Positions 49,954 through 58,909 of a stretch of 64,000 nt of DNA are shown here, one piece after another. Origin of the DNA: an uncultured Clostridia bacterium (lineage in GTDB: Bacteria > Bacillota > Clostridia > Christensenellales > UBA1242); the NCBI GenBank assembly GCA_934747385.1, contig CAKVGK010000001.1, positions 372,001 through 436,000 on the forward strand, given 5' to 3'. The notes beneath the pieces are model-generated. The model ran no database searches. It saw only the letters and a program-made list of their open reading frames with translations, and was not told the origin of the DNA. Position numbers and translations under genes: made by a program. Within the stretch, counting starts at the first letter, position 1, and each line of letters starts with the position of its first letter.

Positions 49954-50715
49954 TTATTGTTTTGATAGAAATTCGTCACATAAAGATTTGTAAGCCAAGG
50001 CTCCACGGCTTTTGTTGTCGTACAGCATAATAGGCTTACCATGGCTTGGACTTTCTGCCAATCTAATGTTTCTTGGAATGGTTGTGTTGTATACCTTTGT
50101 GTTGAAATATTTGCGAATTTCGTCTGCAACTTGTGAAACCAAATTACTTCGATTATCTTTCATTGTCAACAAAACGCCTTCAATTTCAATTTCTGGGTTC
50201 AAGTGCTTTTTGATAAGGCGCACAGTATTCATTAATTGTCCCAAACCGACCAGCGCAAAATATTCACACTGAATAGGTATAATAATTGAATTGGTTGCTG
50301 TGAGCGCATTAACAGTCAACAATCCAAGAGATGGTGGGCAGTCTATGAAAATAAAGTCATAATTATTCTTAATTTCCTCAAGTGCTTCTTTTAAAACCTT
50401 TTCTCTGTTTTCTACGTAAACCAAGTCTACTTCTGCGCCTGACAAATCTACAGTCGAGGGCAGAACGTCCAAGGTTTTAACAACAGATGGATATATGGCT
50501 TCTTTTATGTTGATTTCGCCCAGAAGAACTTCATAAACTGAATTCTTTCCCTTTTCGATTTCAACACCCAAACTTGCACAAGCATTGCCTTGCGGGTCCA
50601 TATCTATCAATAGAACACGTTTACCGGTGTCTGCCACATAAGAAGCTAAATTTACACATGTGGTGGTTTTGCCAACCCCACCTTTTTGATTTGTTACAGC
50701 AATTATTTTTGTCAT
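49954..50715 (-). CDS. parA: Chromosome partition ATPase ParA (Soj family)
   Basis: This ParA ATPase drives origin segregation with ParB. The deviant Walker A KGGVGKTTTCVNLA starts at about residue 11, followed by LLIDMDPQGNACASLG (about 35-50) and the FIDCPP motif (about 122-127). Length 253 is standard. AGGAG lies before the ATG. The gene order parA then parB on the same strand is usual. The next gene to the right is divergent. Confidence 0.96.
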   Translation of the reverse strand: MTKIIAVTNQKGGVGKTTTCVNLASYVADTGKRVLLIDMDPQGNACASLGVEIEKGKNSVYEVLLGEINIKEAIYPSVVKTLDVLPSTVDLSGAEVDLVYVENREKVLKEALEEIKNNYDFIFIDCPPSLGLLTVNALTATNSIIIPIQCEYFALVGLGQLMNTVRLIKKHLNPEIEIEGVLLTMKDNRSNLVSQVADEIRKYFNTKVYNTTIPRNIRLAESPSHGKPIMLYDNKSRGALAYKSLCDEFLSKQ

Positions 50716-50959
50716 TGCATTATACTCCTAATCTAATAATAATCTAAAAATAAATAATTTGCAAATAAAAGTTGATAAAAAATGTAAAAAACATGCAATT
50801 TTTGCAAAAAAATTAAAAAAATCACTAAAATTTTATAAATTTTGTTGGTTTCAATATGAAAAATCATCAGTTCCATTTTGGCTTGACAAACAATGTGAAT
50901 ATTTTGTAGTATAACTAAACACAAAAGAAAAGTTAATTTTTAATAAAAGAGGAATTATT

Positions 50960-51895
50960 ATGAAACCAAGATATTCAATTGTTGTGCCTGTTTTTAACGA
51001 GCAAGAAGCCATTCCTTTGTTTTACAAAGCGGCTGTTCCTGTTATGGAAAGTTTGAAAGAAGAATTTGAAATCATCTTTGTGAACGATGGAAGCCGCGAT
51101 AACACTTTGGCGGTTTTAAAAGAACTGGCAGCGAAAGACGAAAGGGTGAAGGTTGTAAGTTTTTCACGCAACTTTGGTCAGCAGGCTGCAATTTATGCCG
51201 GATTTGAAAATTCAAAAGGTGACGCCGTTATTGACATAGACGTTGACTTGCAAGACCCTGTTGAGGCAATACCCTTGATGATTGCAAAATGGAAAGAGGG
51301 CTACGACGTTGTTCACGGGAAAAGGACAATAAGAAAAGGTGAAAGTTTCTTTAAAAAGATTACGTCCAAAATGTATTTGAAATTTTTGAAGAAGATAAGT
51401 GGTTTGAACATTCCAGCCAATGTTGGAGAATTTAAACTCTTTGACCGTAAGGTGATTGACACAATGCTTGCCATGCCTGAACACGACAGATATATTCGCG
51501 GAGTTACCGCATGGGTTGGCTTTAAGCAAACTGAAGTTGAGTTCGTGCGTAACGAGAGAAGTGTTGGCGAAACAAAATATTCTGTAAAAAAATTGTTCAA
51601 ATTGGCGGGGCGCAGTGTTATTTCTATGACAACTTGGCCATTAAGCTTGTCTTTAAAAGCGGGCATATTTGGCGGAGTGCTTAGTTTGATTTGCTATTTG
51701 GTTTTCATTATTTTGGCTTGCTGCAAAATTGCACTACCAGTTGTTGCTTGGCTTTTCCCAACCCTGACAATAATGACCTCTGTGATGCTGGTATTCAATG
51801 GTATTACTAACATTTATTTAAAACGAACCTATGAAGAAGTCCAAAATCGTCCTCGTTACATAATTGCGGAAAAATTAAACGTTGATAAAGAATAA
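50960..51895 (+). CDS. Family 2 glycosyltransferase, polyprenyl-phosphate type (GtrB/DPM-like)
   Basis: This enzyme transfers a sugar to a lipid-phosphate carrier. The GT-A core begins SIVVPVFNEQEAIP (about 6-19) and has a DVDLQDP nucleotide-sugar site (about 95-101). Near the C-terminus there are two transmembrane helices (about 233-255 and 263-283), typical of GtrB proteins. The following genes encode a membrane exporter and a GtrA-fused membrane protein, which together fit a lipid-linked glycosylation pathway. AGAGGA precedes the ATG. Confidence 0.88.
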   Translation: MKPRYSIVVPVFNEQEAIPLFYKAAVPVMESLKEEFEIIFVNDGSRDNTLAVLKELAAKDERVKVVSFSRNFGQQAAIYAGFENSKGDAVIDIDVDLQDPVEAIPLMIAKWKEGYDVVHGKRTIRKGESFFKKITSKMYLKFLKKISGLNIPANVGEFKLFDRKVIDTMLAMPEHDRYIRGVTAWVGFKQTEVEFVRNERSVGETKYSVKKLFKLAGRSVISMTTWPLSLSLKAGIFGGVLSLICYLVFIILACCKIALPVVAWLFPTLTIMTSVMLVFNGITNIYLKRTYEEVQNRPRYIIAEKLNVDKE

Positions 51896-51917
51896 TGCAA
51901 CTATATAAAAGGTAAAT

Positions 51918-52583
51918 ATGACCGAATTTTTAAGTAACCTATTTTCAAACATTTTTGGTGACAACATAATTCTTGCCACCATTTTGATTGCGATGGTGCC
52001 TATTATGGAAATTAAAGGCGCCATTTCTTTTGCAACCAACCCTGGTTTTTGGGGCAGCCTTGCGCTGGACAACTGGACAGCGATGGCTTGGAGTTTGCTT
52101 GGCAGTTGCATGATTATTCCATTGCTTGCATTGTTGTTTGCCCCTCTTATGAGATTGCTTAAACGCACAAAATTTTTTCACAAACTTGCAATAGGCATTG
52201 AAAATAGAATAAGAGGCAAATCAAAAGACATTGAGGGCGCTGATGAAAAGAGCGTGTTGTTCACTCGTGTTTGGTGGAAAAAGATTTTGGCAGTGTTCAT
52301 TTTTGTGTCAATTCCTTTGCCTTTCACTGGCGTTTGGACAGGCACTTGCGTGGCAGTTTTCATCGGTTTGGACTTTGTTTCAACTTGCATAACTGCCGCA
52401 CTTGGCAACATTTTGGCTGGCGTTATCATTGCATTAATGTTGCAGTTCTTCCCATGGTTGAATAACTATTTGTTTTACATTTTCATTGCAATAGTATTGT
52501 TAATAATTGTTATTGAAGTAATTCGTCATATAATCAAAAAAAGGAAACAAAAGAATGGAGAAATTAATTCAACAGAAGATTAA
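51918..52583 (+). CDS. Small multi-drug export-type membrane protein (COG2426)
   Basis: The 221-residue protein has about five transmembrane helices and the family's VPIMEIKGAISFA (about 27-39) and SIPLPFTGVWTGT (about 130-142) motifs. The name of the family is historical; the true substrate is not known. AAAGG precedes the ATG, and the start of the next gene overlaps its 3' end by 29 bp, so the two are co-translated. Confidence 0.82.
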   Translation: MTEFLSNLFSNIFGDNIILATILIAMVPIMEIKGAISFATNPGFWGSLALDNWTAMAWSLLGSCMIIPLLALLFAPLMRLLKRTKFFHKLAIGIENRIRGKSKDIEGADEKSVLFTRVWWKKILAVFIFVSIPLPFTGVWTGTCVAVFIGLDFVSTCITAALGNILAGVIIALMLQFFPWLNNYLFYIFIAIVLLIIVIEVIRHIIKKRKQKNGEINSTED

Positions 52584-55098
52584 TAATTTTGAACAAAATG
52601 TTGAGAGCGAAAAGAAAAAGTTCTGTCAAACAAACAAGTTTGTGTTTCTATCAATCATCACTTTGATTGTAGTTTCATTTATTTTAATTTTGCCCTTTTG
52701 TTTGTCATCGTCGCAATTTGAACATGACATGGGTTACCATGCTGGAACGATAAGAGCACTTAACGACGCTTGGAAAAATGGAAATTTTGGAGATAGAATT
52801 TACGGAATAATTTGCCAAGATTATGGTTATGGAAATGGATTGTTTTATTCCATGATTCCAGTTGGAACAATTGTTATTTTTATGAATGTTTTCAATATGT
52901 CTGCCAGTTGGGCTTCTGGCTTAATGTTCTTTTTTATTGTTTCATTGTCTGGCATAACAGTTTTTTATTTTATTAAAAAAGTTTTTAAATCTAATCTGTC
53001 GGCATTAGTTTGCTCATTGGTTTATACACTGTTCCCATATTTCATTACAGATATATATGTAAGATTTTCCATAAGCGAAATCTTCCTAATGTTGGCCATT
53101 CCATTAATTTCACTTGGACTATATGATTTAATTGAAAATAATAATTATAAGTCATTTATGCTGTTTTTTACCATTGGCACAAGTTTGGCAATTTTAACGC
53201 ATTTGTCAGTAACGATTTACATAGGGATTGTTGCACTGGTGTACATTTTGCTGAACTGGAAAAAATTCATTAAAGAGTATAAATTTGTTCCATTCTTAAT
53301 TTCTTGCGCGTTGATATTGTTGATTACAGCAATATTATATGTGCCAATATTAATGAATTTTGGCTTAACTCAAACTGACAAAATGAATAATTATGGCGGT
53401 TTTTCTTTGTGGAAATCTTCCGCGAGCATTTTAAGAGAATCTTATTTAGTGTATGCTACAATAAGCACTTTTGTGATTTTTGTTCCTTATTTAGTGTTAT
53501 ATTTAACCAAGGATAAAATTCAAAAGACAAAACAAGAAAAAACCATGTTTATTATGTGCGTTGTTTCAGTTTGTTTAGTAACCCCTGCGTTTCCTTGGTT
53601 TATTATGTGGGGTCCATTTTCAATGCTTCAATTTGCATGGCGATTGTTTTGCATAGTTGCACTGGCAAATTGCTTAATGCTGGGCTGGATGATAAACAAT
53701 GTGAAAGGAAAACATTGGATTTATGCGATTTTGACAGTGTTGGCTGTTGTTGCCATTGCAGGGCTAGAAAGTTCAATTAGATATTCAATCAATAACTATC
53801 AAAGTGCTTCATTAAGTCAAATGGTTGAGTATGACTCTTACTTATACTATTCAGACGGACAAGGGGCATTTGCTGCAGATTATCATCCAATAAATGCGGA
53901 TAATAATTATATTTATTCACGAGCGAACGAAAAAATGATTTTGAGTTCAACCACAAAAGTTGAACAATTTGCAAATTTCAAAACATTGAATTTGTTATCT
54001 TTTACGTTGAATTGTAAAAATGAAGAAAGCGTGGTTTTGCGCCTGCCATATTCGGTTTGCCAAGATTTAACAATTGAACAAAAACAATTGGTTTATCCTT
54101 TTGAAGTTGATGTTATTGAGGCAGAAAAAGAAGAGATTGAAGGAACTGAATTTTTAAAATTAAATCTTAATCAATTGAACGATTCAAAAGTGTTAATTAA
54201 GTATAATAAAAACTCTGTGTTTGACGAGTATTTAACACAATATCCATTCGAGTTCATTGTTCAAGAGGGAAGCGCAAACTTCACAAACTACGTTAAAACA
54301 AACTCTTGCAATTATAGTGTTGAAGTTGTTGTTTCAGGGCAAGCGGTTGTTGAATTGCCAACGTTATACTATAAAGGCTATTCGGTTAAACTTAGCAACG
54401 AAAATGGAACAACTGAATTGAAGCCGGTATTGAATGAACATGGTTTTGTTCAAGTGACGATTGCGGAAAGTGGAACTTTAACAGTTAAATTTGAGCCAAA
54501 ATATATTAAAGTTGCAAACATACTTTCCATAATTGGATTATTGCTGTTTGCGTTAACTATTTTGTTGGTTTTGGTTGTGCCAAGGCAAAAATTCACAAAT
54601 TTGGGAAATAAAACAACTGAATTTTTCAATACGCACAAAAATGCTGGCGAAATTTTAAGATTTATAATTGTGGGCGGCATTGCAACATTAGCAGACATGT
54701 TCACAATGGGCGTGGTTATGTATTTGATGCAAAAAAGCATATACACTGGCTTTGTGAATGTATTCATTCACGCGCCAACACCTTCCACACTTGCAACCAT
54801 TGTTGGCACTTCCGTGGGCTTCTGTGTTGGGCTGATTGTTAATTACATTTTATCCATTATCTTTGTGTTTAATGAAAAAGGGAACAGCAAATCTGCAAAA
54901 GGATTTATTGTTTTCACCGCTTTAAGTGTGATTGGCCTTGGAATAAACATTTTGGGCACATACATTGGTTTTGATTTGTTAAAACTCAATCAATGGCTTG
55001 TTAAAATAGTGATGATTTTAATTGTGCTCGTATATAACTATATATCAAAGAAGTTGGTACTGTTTAAGAAGAAACCAACTGATGAGGAGCACAATTAA
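52555..55098 (+). CDS. Large membrane protein fused to a GtrA domain, 847 aa
   Basis: The N-terminal part (about residues 30-430) has roughly ten to twelve transmembrane helices and resembles polyprenyl-linked membrane glycosyltransferases of the GT-C type. Asp and His residues in the first large loop (FEHDMGYHAG) could be catalytic. An extracytoplasmic beta region (about 440-650) follows. The last 150 residues form a GtrA domain (FIIVGGIATLADMFTMG at about 702-718, then four helices), which normally flips lipid-linked sugars. With the GtrB-like enzyme two genes upstream this suggests a complete surface-glycosylation set. AAGGA precedes the ATG. The 3' end is duplicated just downstream. Confidence 0.78.
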   Translation: MEKLIQQKINNFEQNVESEKKKFCQTNKFVFLSIITLIVVSFILILPFCLSSSQFEHDMGYHAGTIRALNDAWKNGNFGDRIYGIICQDYGYGNGLFYSMIPVGTIVIFMNVFNMSASWASGLMFFFIVSLSGITVFYFIKKVFKSNLSALVCSLVYTLFPYFITDIYVRFSISEIFLMLAIPLISLGLYDLIENNNYKSFMLFFTIGTSLAILTHLSVTIYIGIVALVYILLNWKKFIKEYKFVPFLISCALILLITAILYVPILMNFGLTQTDKMNNYGGFSLWKSSASILRESYLVYATISTFVIFVPYLVLYLTKDKIQKTKQEKTMFIMCVVSVCLVTPAFPWFIMWGPFSMLQFAWRLFCIVALANCLMLGWMINNVKGKHWIYAILTVLAVVAIAGLESSIRYSINNYQSASLSQMVEYDSYLYYSDGQGAFAADYHPINADNNYIYSRANEKMILSSTTKVEQFANFKTLNLLSFTLNCKNEESVVLRLPYSVCQDLTIEQKQLVYPFEVDVIEAEKEEIEGTEFLKLNLNQLNDSKVLIKYNKNSVFDEYLTQYPFEFIVQEGSANFTNYVKTNSCNYSVEVVVSGQAVVELPTLYYKGYSVKLSNENGTTELKPVLNEHGFVQVTIAESGTLTVKFEPKYIKVANILSIIGLLLFALTILLVLVVPRQKFTNLGNKTTEFFNTHKNAGEILRFIIVGGIATLADMFTMGVVMYLMQKSIYTGFVNVFIHAPTPSTLATIVGTSVGFCVGLIVNYILSIIFVFNEKGNSKSAKGFIVFTALSVIGLGINILGTYIGFDLLKLNQWLVKIVMILIVLVYNYISKKLVLFKKKPTDEEHN

Positions 55099-55100
55099 AA
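55024..55100. repeat. 77-bp direct repeat, copy 1 (gene 3' end)
   Basis: These are the last 75 coding bases of the GtrA fusion gene plus 2 bp. Copy 2 lies at 55125-55201 with two differences, 101 bp away. Confidence 0.92.
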
Positions 55101-55124
55101 CCGAAGTGCAACGAGTTTTTATGC

Positions 55125-55201
55125 GTGCTCGTATATAACTATATATCAAAGAAGTTGGTACTGTTCAAGAAGAAACCAACTGACGAGGAGCACAATTAAA
55201 A
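55125..55201. repeat. 77-bp direct repeat, copy 2 (non-coding)
   Basis: This is a second copy of the GtrA fusion gene 3' end, lying after the stop codon and preceded by a 24-bp linker. It carries two substitutions relative to copy 1. Confidence 0.92.
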
Positions 55202-55261
55202 ATGCTTGTTGTTTGGCAACTCTAGGTTTTTAACCACAAGGTGATAATCTATCGCTTTTGA

Positions 55262-55292
55262 TAAAAAAGCACAAGTTAAACAACTTGTGCTT
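55262..55292 (-). terminator. Terminator of tRNA-Arg
   Basis: AAGCACAAGTT (55267-55277) and AACTTGTGCTT (55282-55292) form a perfect 11-bp stem with a T run on the minus strand. Confidence 0.85.
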
Positions 55293-55300
55293 TCGAATTG

Positions 55301-55377
55301 TGGTGCGTCCAGAGGGATTCGAACCCCCGACCTTTGGTTCCGTAGACCAACGCTCTATCCAGCTGAGCTATGAACGC
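55301..55377 (-). tRNA. tRNA-Arg (anticodon ACG)
   Basis: This is a 77-nt cloverleaf. The acceptor starts GCGTTCA and its 3' side ends GGACGC followed by discriminator A and an encoded CCA. The anticodon arm TTGGT-CTACGGA-ACCAA gives anticodon ACG. The D-arm AGCTCAGCTGGATAGAGC and T-arm GGGGGTTCGAATCCC are intact. Confidence 0.96.
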
Positions 55378-55621
55378 ATGCGCTTAAATGGAGATAATTT
55401 GTTTGTAAACATTTTATTGATGTCAACAACCTTATTCAATTTGACGTTTTATATTTTAGCACACTTTGTAAATTTTTGCAACGTTTTTTTAAAAAATTGT
55501 TAAAATTATTAAAATTTGATAAATATACTCAATTATCTGCTTTGTTTGGAGTTTTGCAAATCACAATTTCAACTGGGCGGTTAAGTTGGGTTGTTTTTTA
55601 CAATATATTTTGATTTGCCTA

Positions 55622-55650
55622 TTGAAAATATAAAATAGGTGTGATATAAT
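55622..55650 (+). promoter_or_regulatory. Promoter of the 94-aa gene
   Basis: TTGAAA (55622-55627) and TATAAT (55645-55650) are separated by 17 bp. Confidence 0.7.
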
Positions 55651-55671
55651 ACGAAAAGATAAGGAGAAATT

Positions 55672-55956
55672 ATGAGCATTGAAGAAGAAATTGAAATGTT
55701 AGAAGGTGAATTTTGCGAACTTAAACATGAAGAGCAAAGTGAAGACGTTACTCACAGAATGCAAGAATTAACAAAAAAGTGCAAACAGGCGCTTAAAAAC
55801 TTAAAATTTAATAGTACTGAATTAACACGTATTCGTGCAGATTATCTTGCAGCATGCAGAACTCGCATTGACACAGTTCAACAAAAAGCGTGGGATTATC
55901 TTAATCATCTTGACAGAGATCTTGATGAAGAAATTCGTATCGTTTTTGAAGACTAA
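55672..55956 (+). CDS. Small helical protein, 94 aa
   Basis: This protein is unrecognised. It is strongly charged and helical, with heptad-like patterns over most of its length and an acidic end. AAGGAG precedes the ATG, and a good promoter and a terminator frame it as a single-gene unit, so it is very likely expressed. Function is unknown. Confidence 0.75.
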   Translation: MSIEEEIEMLEGEFCELKHEEQSEDVTHRMQELTKKCKQALKNLKFNSTELTRIRADYLAACRTRIDTVQQKAWDYLNHLDRDLDEEIRIVFED

Positions 55957-55983
55957 TTGTCTTCAAGCAAAAACTCTTTGTTT

Positions 55984-56012
55984 AAAGTTTACCAAATGTG
56001 GTAAACTTTTTT
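55984..56012 (+). terminator. Terminator of the 94-aa gene
   Basis: AAAGTTTACC (55984-55993) and GGTAAACTTT (56000-56009) form a perfect stem followed by T residues. Confidence 0.85.
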
Positions 56013-56077
56013 AATGCAGAATATGAAACATTCAGGCGAAAATTGGCGAAGCATGGAGCATGTGACACAAAATTGAT

Positions 56078-56105
56078 TTGAGAATGTTGGAAAGTTTTGT
56101 ATAAT
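56078..56105 (+). promoter_or_regulatory. Promoter of fhs
   Basis: TTGAGA (56078-56083) and TATAAT (56100-56105) are separated by 16 bp, just upstream of the GGAGG ribosome binding site. Confidence 0.55.
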
Positions 56106-56121
56106 AATTTTGGAGGTGGGC

Positions 56122-57693
56122 GTGAATATTAAAAAGATTGCAAAAAGGATTGGAATAAAGGACAAGGAATTGTTTTTGTATGGAAATGACATTGCAAAAG
56201 TTGATAACATTCAGGGCAAGAAAAACGGGAAATTGATTTTGGTTAGTGCAATGACCTCGAACAAAACAGGGATTGGAAAAACCACAGTTTCAATTGGTTT
56301 GGCGGACGCGCTTAACTGCCTTGGGAAGAAAACAATGTTGGCTTTAAGAGAACCTAGCATGGGACCAGTTTTTGGCATAAAAGGCGGGGCGACAGGCGGA
56401 GGCAAATCTCAAATAGAGCCGAGCGAACAAATTAATTTACATTTTACTGGCGACTTTCACGCCATTGCTCAGGCTAACAACCTGTTGGCAAGCATAATAG
56501 ACAACCATATTTATCAGGGCAACGAGTTGGATATTGATGAAAGCCAAATCTTTTTTAAGCGGTGTTTGGATTTAAACGAGCGTAGTTTGCGTGAATTTAA
56601 GTATCAAATTAATGGAAAAACCATTAAATCAAATTTTGTTATAACGGCAGCAAGTGAAACAATGGCGGTGCTTTGTTTAAGCAAAAATTTGGAGGATTTA
56701 AAACAGAATTTAGGCAACATTATGGTTGCATTAAACAGGAACGGAAAACCTGTTTTTGCGCGGGATTTGCATGCTGAAGAAGCTATGACTTTACTTTTAA
56801 AAAATGCAATAAAACCAAACTTAGTGAAAACTCAACAATCCAACCCAGCACTGGTTCACTTGGGGCCGTTTGCAAACATAGCGCATGGCTGCAATAGTGT
56901 GGTTGCCACCCAGTTTGCGCTTAGCCATGCAGATTTATGCGTAACAGAAGCAGGCTTTGGCAGCGACTTGGGTGCAGAAAAATTTTTGGATATAAAAACA
57001 CGCATTTTGGGTAAAACACCAAATGTTTGTGTGCTTGTGATAGTTGTCAAAGTGGTTAAAGAGCATGGTGACGGCGATTTGGTTAAAGGGTTTGAAAATG
57101 TTAAGCGTCACATTCACAACCTTCGCGACCAATTTAATTTAAACACTGTTGTGGCAATAAATGTTCATGAAGATGACTGTGTTGAGGACCTGAACACATT
57201 AAAAACCCTTTGTGAAAAAGAAAATGTGTATGTTGAGTTTTCCCGCGGCTTTGCTTTGGGGGCTGAGGGCTGCTTGGATTTGGCAAAGCGTGTTTTGAGT
57301 TTGGTGAATGTTGAAAAACCTTTGCATTACGCCTATGAAATGACTGATTCTATAAAACAAAAAATTGAAAAGATTGCAAAGCAAATTTATGGTGCAAAAA
57401 AGGTTGAATACTCATTGCAAGCAAACAAAAAAATTGAACTTGCAAATGCGTTTGGAATGAAAGACTTTTTCGTAAACATTGCAAAAACTCAATTCTCTTT
57501 TAGCGATGATAAAAATCTATTGGGAGCACCAAAAGATTTTACATTTAAAATAACCGACATTGAAATTAGAAGCGGAGCCAAAATGATTGTTGCAATTGCG
57601 GGTAACATGCTGCTTATGCCAGCACTTGGCAAAAACTCAAATTATTTGAACATGAAAATCGACAATCAAGGCAACATTTCTGGTTTGTTTTAA
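56122..57693 (+). CDS. fhs: Formate-tetrahydrofolate ligase (divergent)
   Basis: This enzyme makes 10-formyl-THF from formate, THF and ATP. The family regions are LALREPSMGPVFGIKGGAT (about 73-91) and INLHFTGDFHAIAQANNLL (about 104-122), followed by the long core. It is about 523 residues, shorter than the usual 550-560. Several normally fixed positions differ: the P-loop reads GIGKTT rather than GEGKTT, GGGK replaces GGGY after KGGAT, and the region usually VATVRALKMHGG reads VIVVKVVKEHGDG. The enzyme may therefore have altered kinetics. GTG at 56122 was chosen because GGAGG lies 5 nt upstream; a TTG four codons earlier overlaps that site. Confidence 0.88.
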   Translation: MNIKKIAKRIGIKDKELFLYGNDIAKVDNIQGKKNGKLILVSAMTSNKTGIGKTTVSIGLADALNCLGKKTMLALREPSMGPVFGIKGGATGGGKSQIEPSEQINLHFTGDFHAIAQANNLLASIIDNHIYQGNELDIDESQIFFKRCLDLNERSLREFKYQINGKTIKSNFVITAASETMAVLCLSKNLEDLKQNLGNIMVALNRNGKPVFARDLHAEEAMTLLLKNAIKPNLVKTQQSNPALVHLGPFANIAHGCNSVVATQFALSHADLCVTEAGFGSDLGAEKFLDIKTRILGKTPNVCVLVIVVKVVKEHGDGDLVKGFENVKRHIHNLRDQFNLNTVVAINVHEDDCVEDLNTLKTLCEKENVYVEFSRGFALGAEGCLDLAKRVLSLVNVEKPLHYAYEMTDSIKQKIEKIAKQIYGAKKVEYSLQANKKIELANAFGMKDFFVNIAKTQFSFSDDKNLLGAPKDFTFKITDIEIRSGAKMIVAIAGNMLLMPALGKNSNYLNMKIDNQGNISGLF

Positions 57694-57698
57694 TAAAT

Positions 57699-57950
57699 TT
57701 AAACAACAAGCTCAAGTTTGTCAAAAAGGGCGGAAAAAAGTATGCCATTGAATGATAGTCTGCAAATGTCAAAAGCAGATTCAAATTCATATTCCTTTGT
57801 GAGGCAGCTGTCGTCAAGCAACAAAACTGGCTTGTTGTTTTTGTGCTTAAATTTAATTTTCAATCCCATTAATTTAAAACAAAAATCCCTTTTTTCATTC
57901 ACAAATGCCATCATAAAATGGTCGAAAGATAAATCAAAGTTTTTACACAT
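57699..57950 (-). CDS. Small hypothetical protein, 83 aa
   Basis: This protein is unrecognised. It is rich in Phe, Lys, Asp and Leu, probably a compact mixed fold. AAAGGA lies 5 nt before the ATG at 57950, and a consensus promoter lies about 80 nt upstream, so expression is likely. It ends 5 bp from the convergent fhs stop, so the two transcripts probably overlap. An open frame on the opposite strand has no ribosome binding site. Confidence 0.6.
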   Translation of the reverse strand: MCKNFDLSFDHFMMAFVNEKRDFCFKLMGLKIKFKHKNNKPVLLLDDSCLTKEYEFESAFDICRLSFNGILFSALFDKLELVV

Positions 57951-58032
57951 ATCAATCCTTTTAAGCAATTAGCGTTAAAGCATAAAGCAAAATTTTAATT
58001 GAAATTATTTAGTTTTAACTTAAATTTCTTTC

Positions 58033-58061
58033 ATTATAGCCAAAAATTAAGAACATGTCAA
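58033..58061 (-). promoter_or_regulatory. Consensus promoter of the 83-aa gene
   Basis: On the minus strand TTGACA (58056-58061) and TATAAT (58033-58038) are both consensus, separated by 17 bp. Confidence 0.8.
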
Positions 58062-58118
58062 CATTTTTGTACAAAATAAATATTTTTGTACAAAAATACA
58101 ATATTTTTAACATAAGGC

Positions 58119-58823
58119 TTAAATTGAGTGGTTGCCAAAGTAGAGGAGAATGCCGTTGCACACAGCGTCTGTAAATTTGTTTTTATATTCTTTGCTGTTC
58201 AATTGCTTTTCTTCATATGGGTTGGAAATGAAGCCGCATTCGATCAAAATGGCTGTGTAATAACTGCAATTTAAAATGTAATAATCTCCAACTTTGCTGT
58301 TTTTAGTTTTTGCAGAGCAACTTGCCAAAAGGCTTTGTTGAATTAAATTTCCAACAGCTTCACCTGCTTTGTCGCCTTTGCGAAAATATGTGTTCGCTCC
58401 TGCTGCAGATTGATTTTTAAAACTATTCATGTGTATGCTAATCACCAAATTTGGGTTGGCTTTTTTTATTATGTTGCACCTTGCTTCCATGTCGCTTTGT
58501 TTTTTATTTTTTGCAAACTTGTCGTACAAGCCGTCGTCATTTTTTCTTGTTAAAATAACACGATAGCCTGCCGAAGTTAATTTTTCTTTCAACAAAAGGG
58601 TGTATTCCAAATTTATTTGCTTTTCAATTGTGCCGTTGGCTCCAATGCTGCCGCCATCTCTTCCGCCGTGTCCCGCGTCAAGAACGATTGTTATTCCATT
58701 ATACCTTGAAGCAGAATAGGCAACAATGCCTGAAAAACCTGCCGACAATACAAACATAATCAAAACCAAAACAATCAAAAACTTATGCTTAAAAATATTT
58801 TTAAAAACTCTGTTTTTTTGCAT
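58119..58823 (-). CDS. cwlD: N-acetylmuramoyl-L-alanine amidase CwlD
   Basis: CwlD removes peptide side chains so that spore cortex muramic-delta-lactam can form. After an N-terminal transmembrane segment (about residues 10-32) the Amidase_3 domain carries all zinc and catalytic residues: DAGHGGRDGG, Glu in TIEKQINLEY, SIHMNSF and LIECGF. The length of 234 residues is typical. The ATG at 58823 is preferred; a TTG eight codons earlier also has no ribosome binding site. It is divergent from nrnA and is part of the sporulation gene set of the window. Confidence 0.88.
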   Translation of the reverse strand: MQKNRVFKNIFKHKFLIVLVLIMFVLSAGFSGIVAYSASRYNGITIVLDAGHGGRDGGSIGANGTIEKQINLEYTLLLKEKLTSAGYRVILTRKNDDGLYDKFAKNKKQSDMEARCNIIKKANPNLVISIHMNSFKNQSAAGANTYFRKGDKAGEAVGNLIQQSLLASCSAKTKNSKVGDYYILNCSYYTAILIECGFISNPYEEKQLNSKEYKNKFTDAVCNGILLYFGNHSI

Positions 58824-58897
58824 AAGTATTTTATTATTGCATTTCAAACAAAATGCTTTAAAGCAAAAATTTCTTTACAACAAAGCGAATAAAATGT

Positions 58898-58903
58898 TAT
58901 AAT
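58898..58903 (+). promoter_or_regulatory. -10 box of nrnA (leaderless)
   Basis: The sequence is TATAAT, 6 nt before the ATG. TTACAA 17 bp upstream (58875-58880) is a weak -35 box. Confidence 0.55.
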
Positions 58904-58909
58904 AAAAAT

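Noticed and set aside
50716..50959. parA-glycosyltransferase spacer as the replication origin
   Set aside because: It is the point where gene strand switches, but no DnaA boxes are present there, whereas the dnaN-dnaA spacer has several.
55258..55503. Open reading frame over tRNA-Arg
   Set aside because: The frame runs through a clear tRNA gene and its terminator, so it is a shadow.
57718..57972. Plus-strand open frame overlapping the 83-aa gene
   Set aside because: It has no ribosome binding site and is antisense to a gene that has both a promoter and a site.
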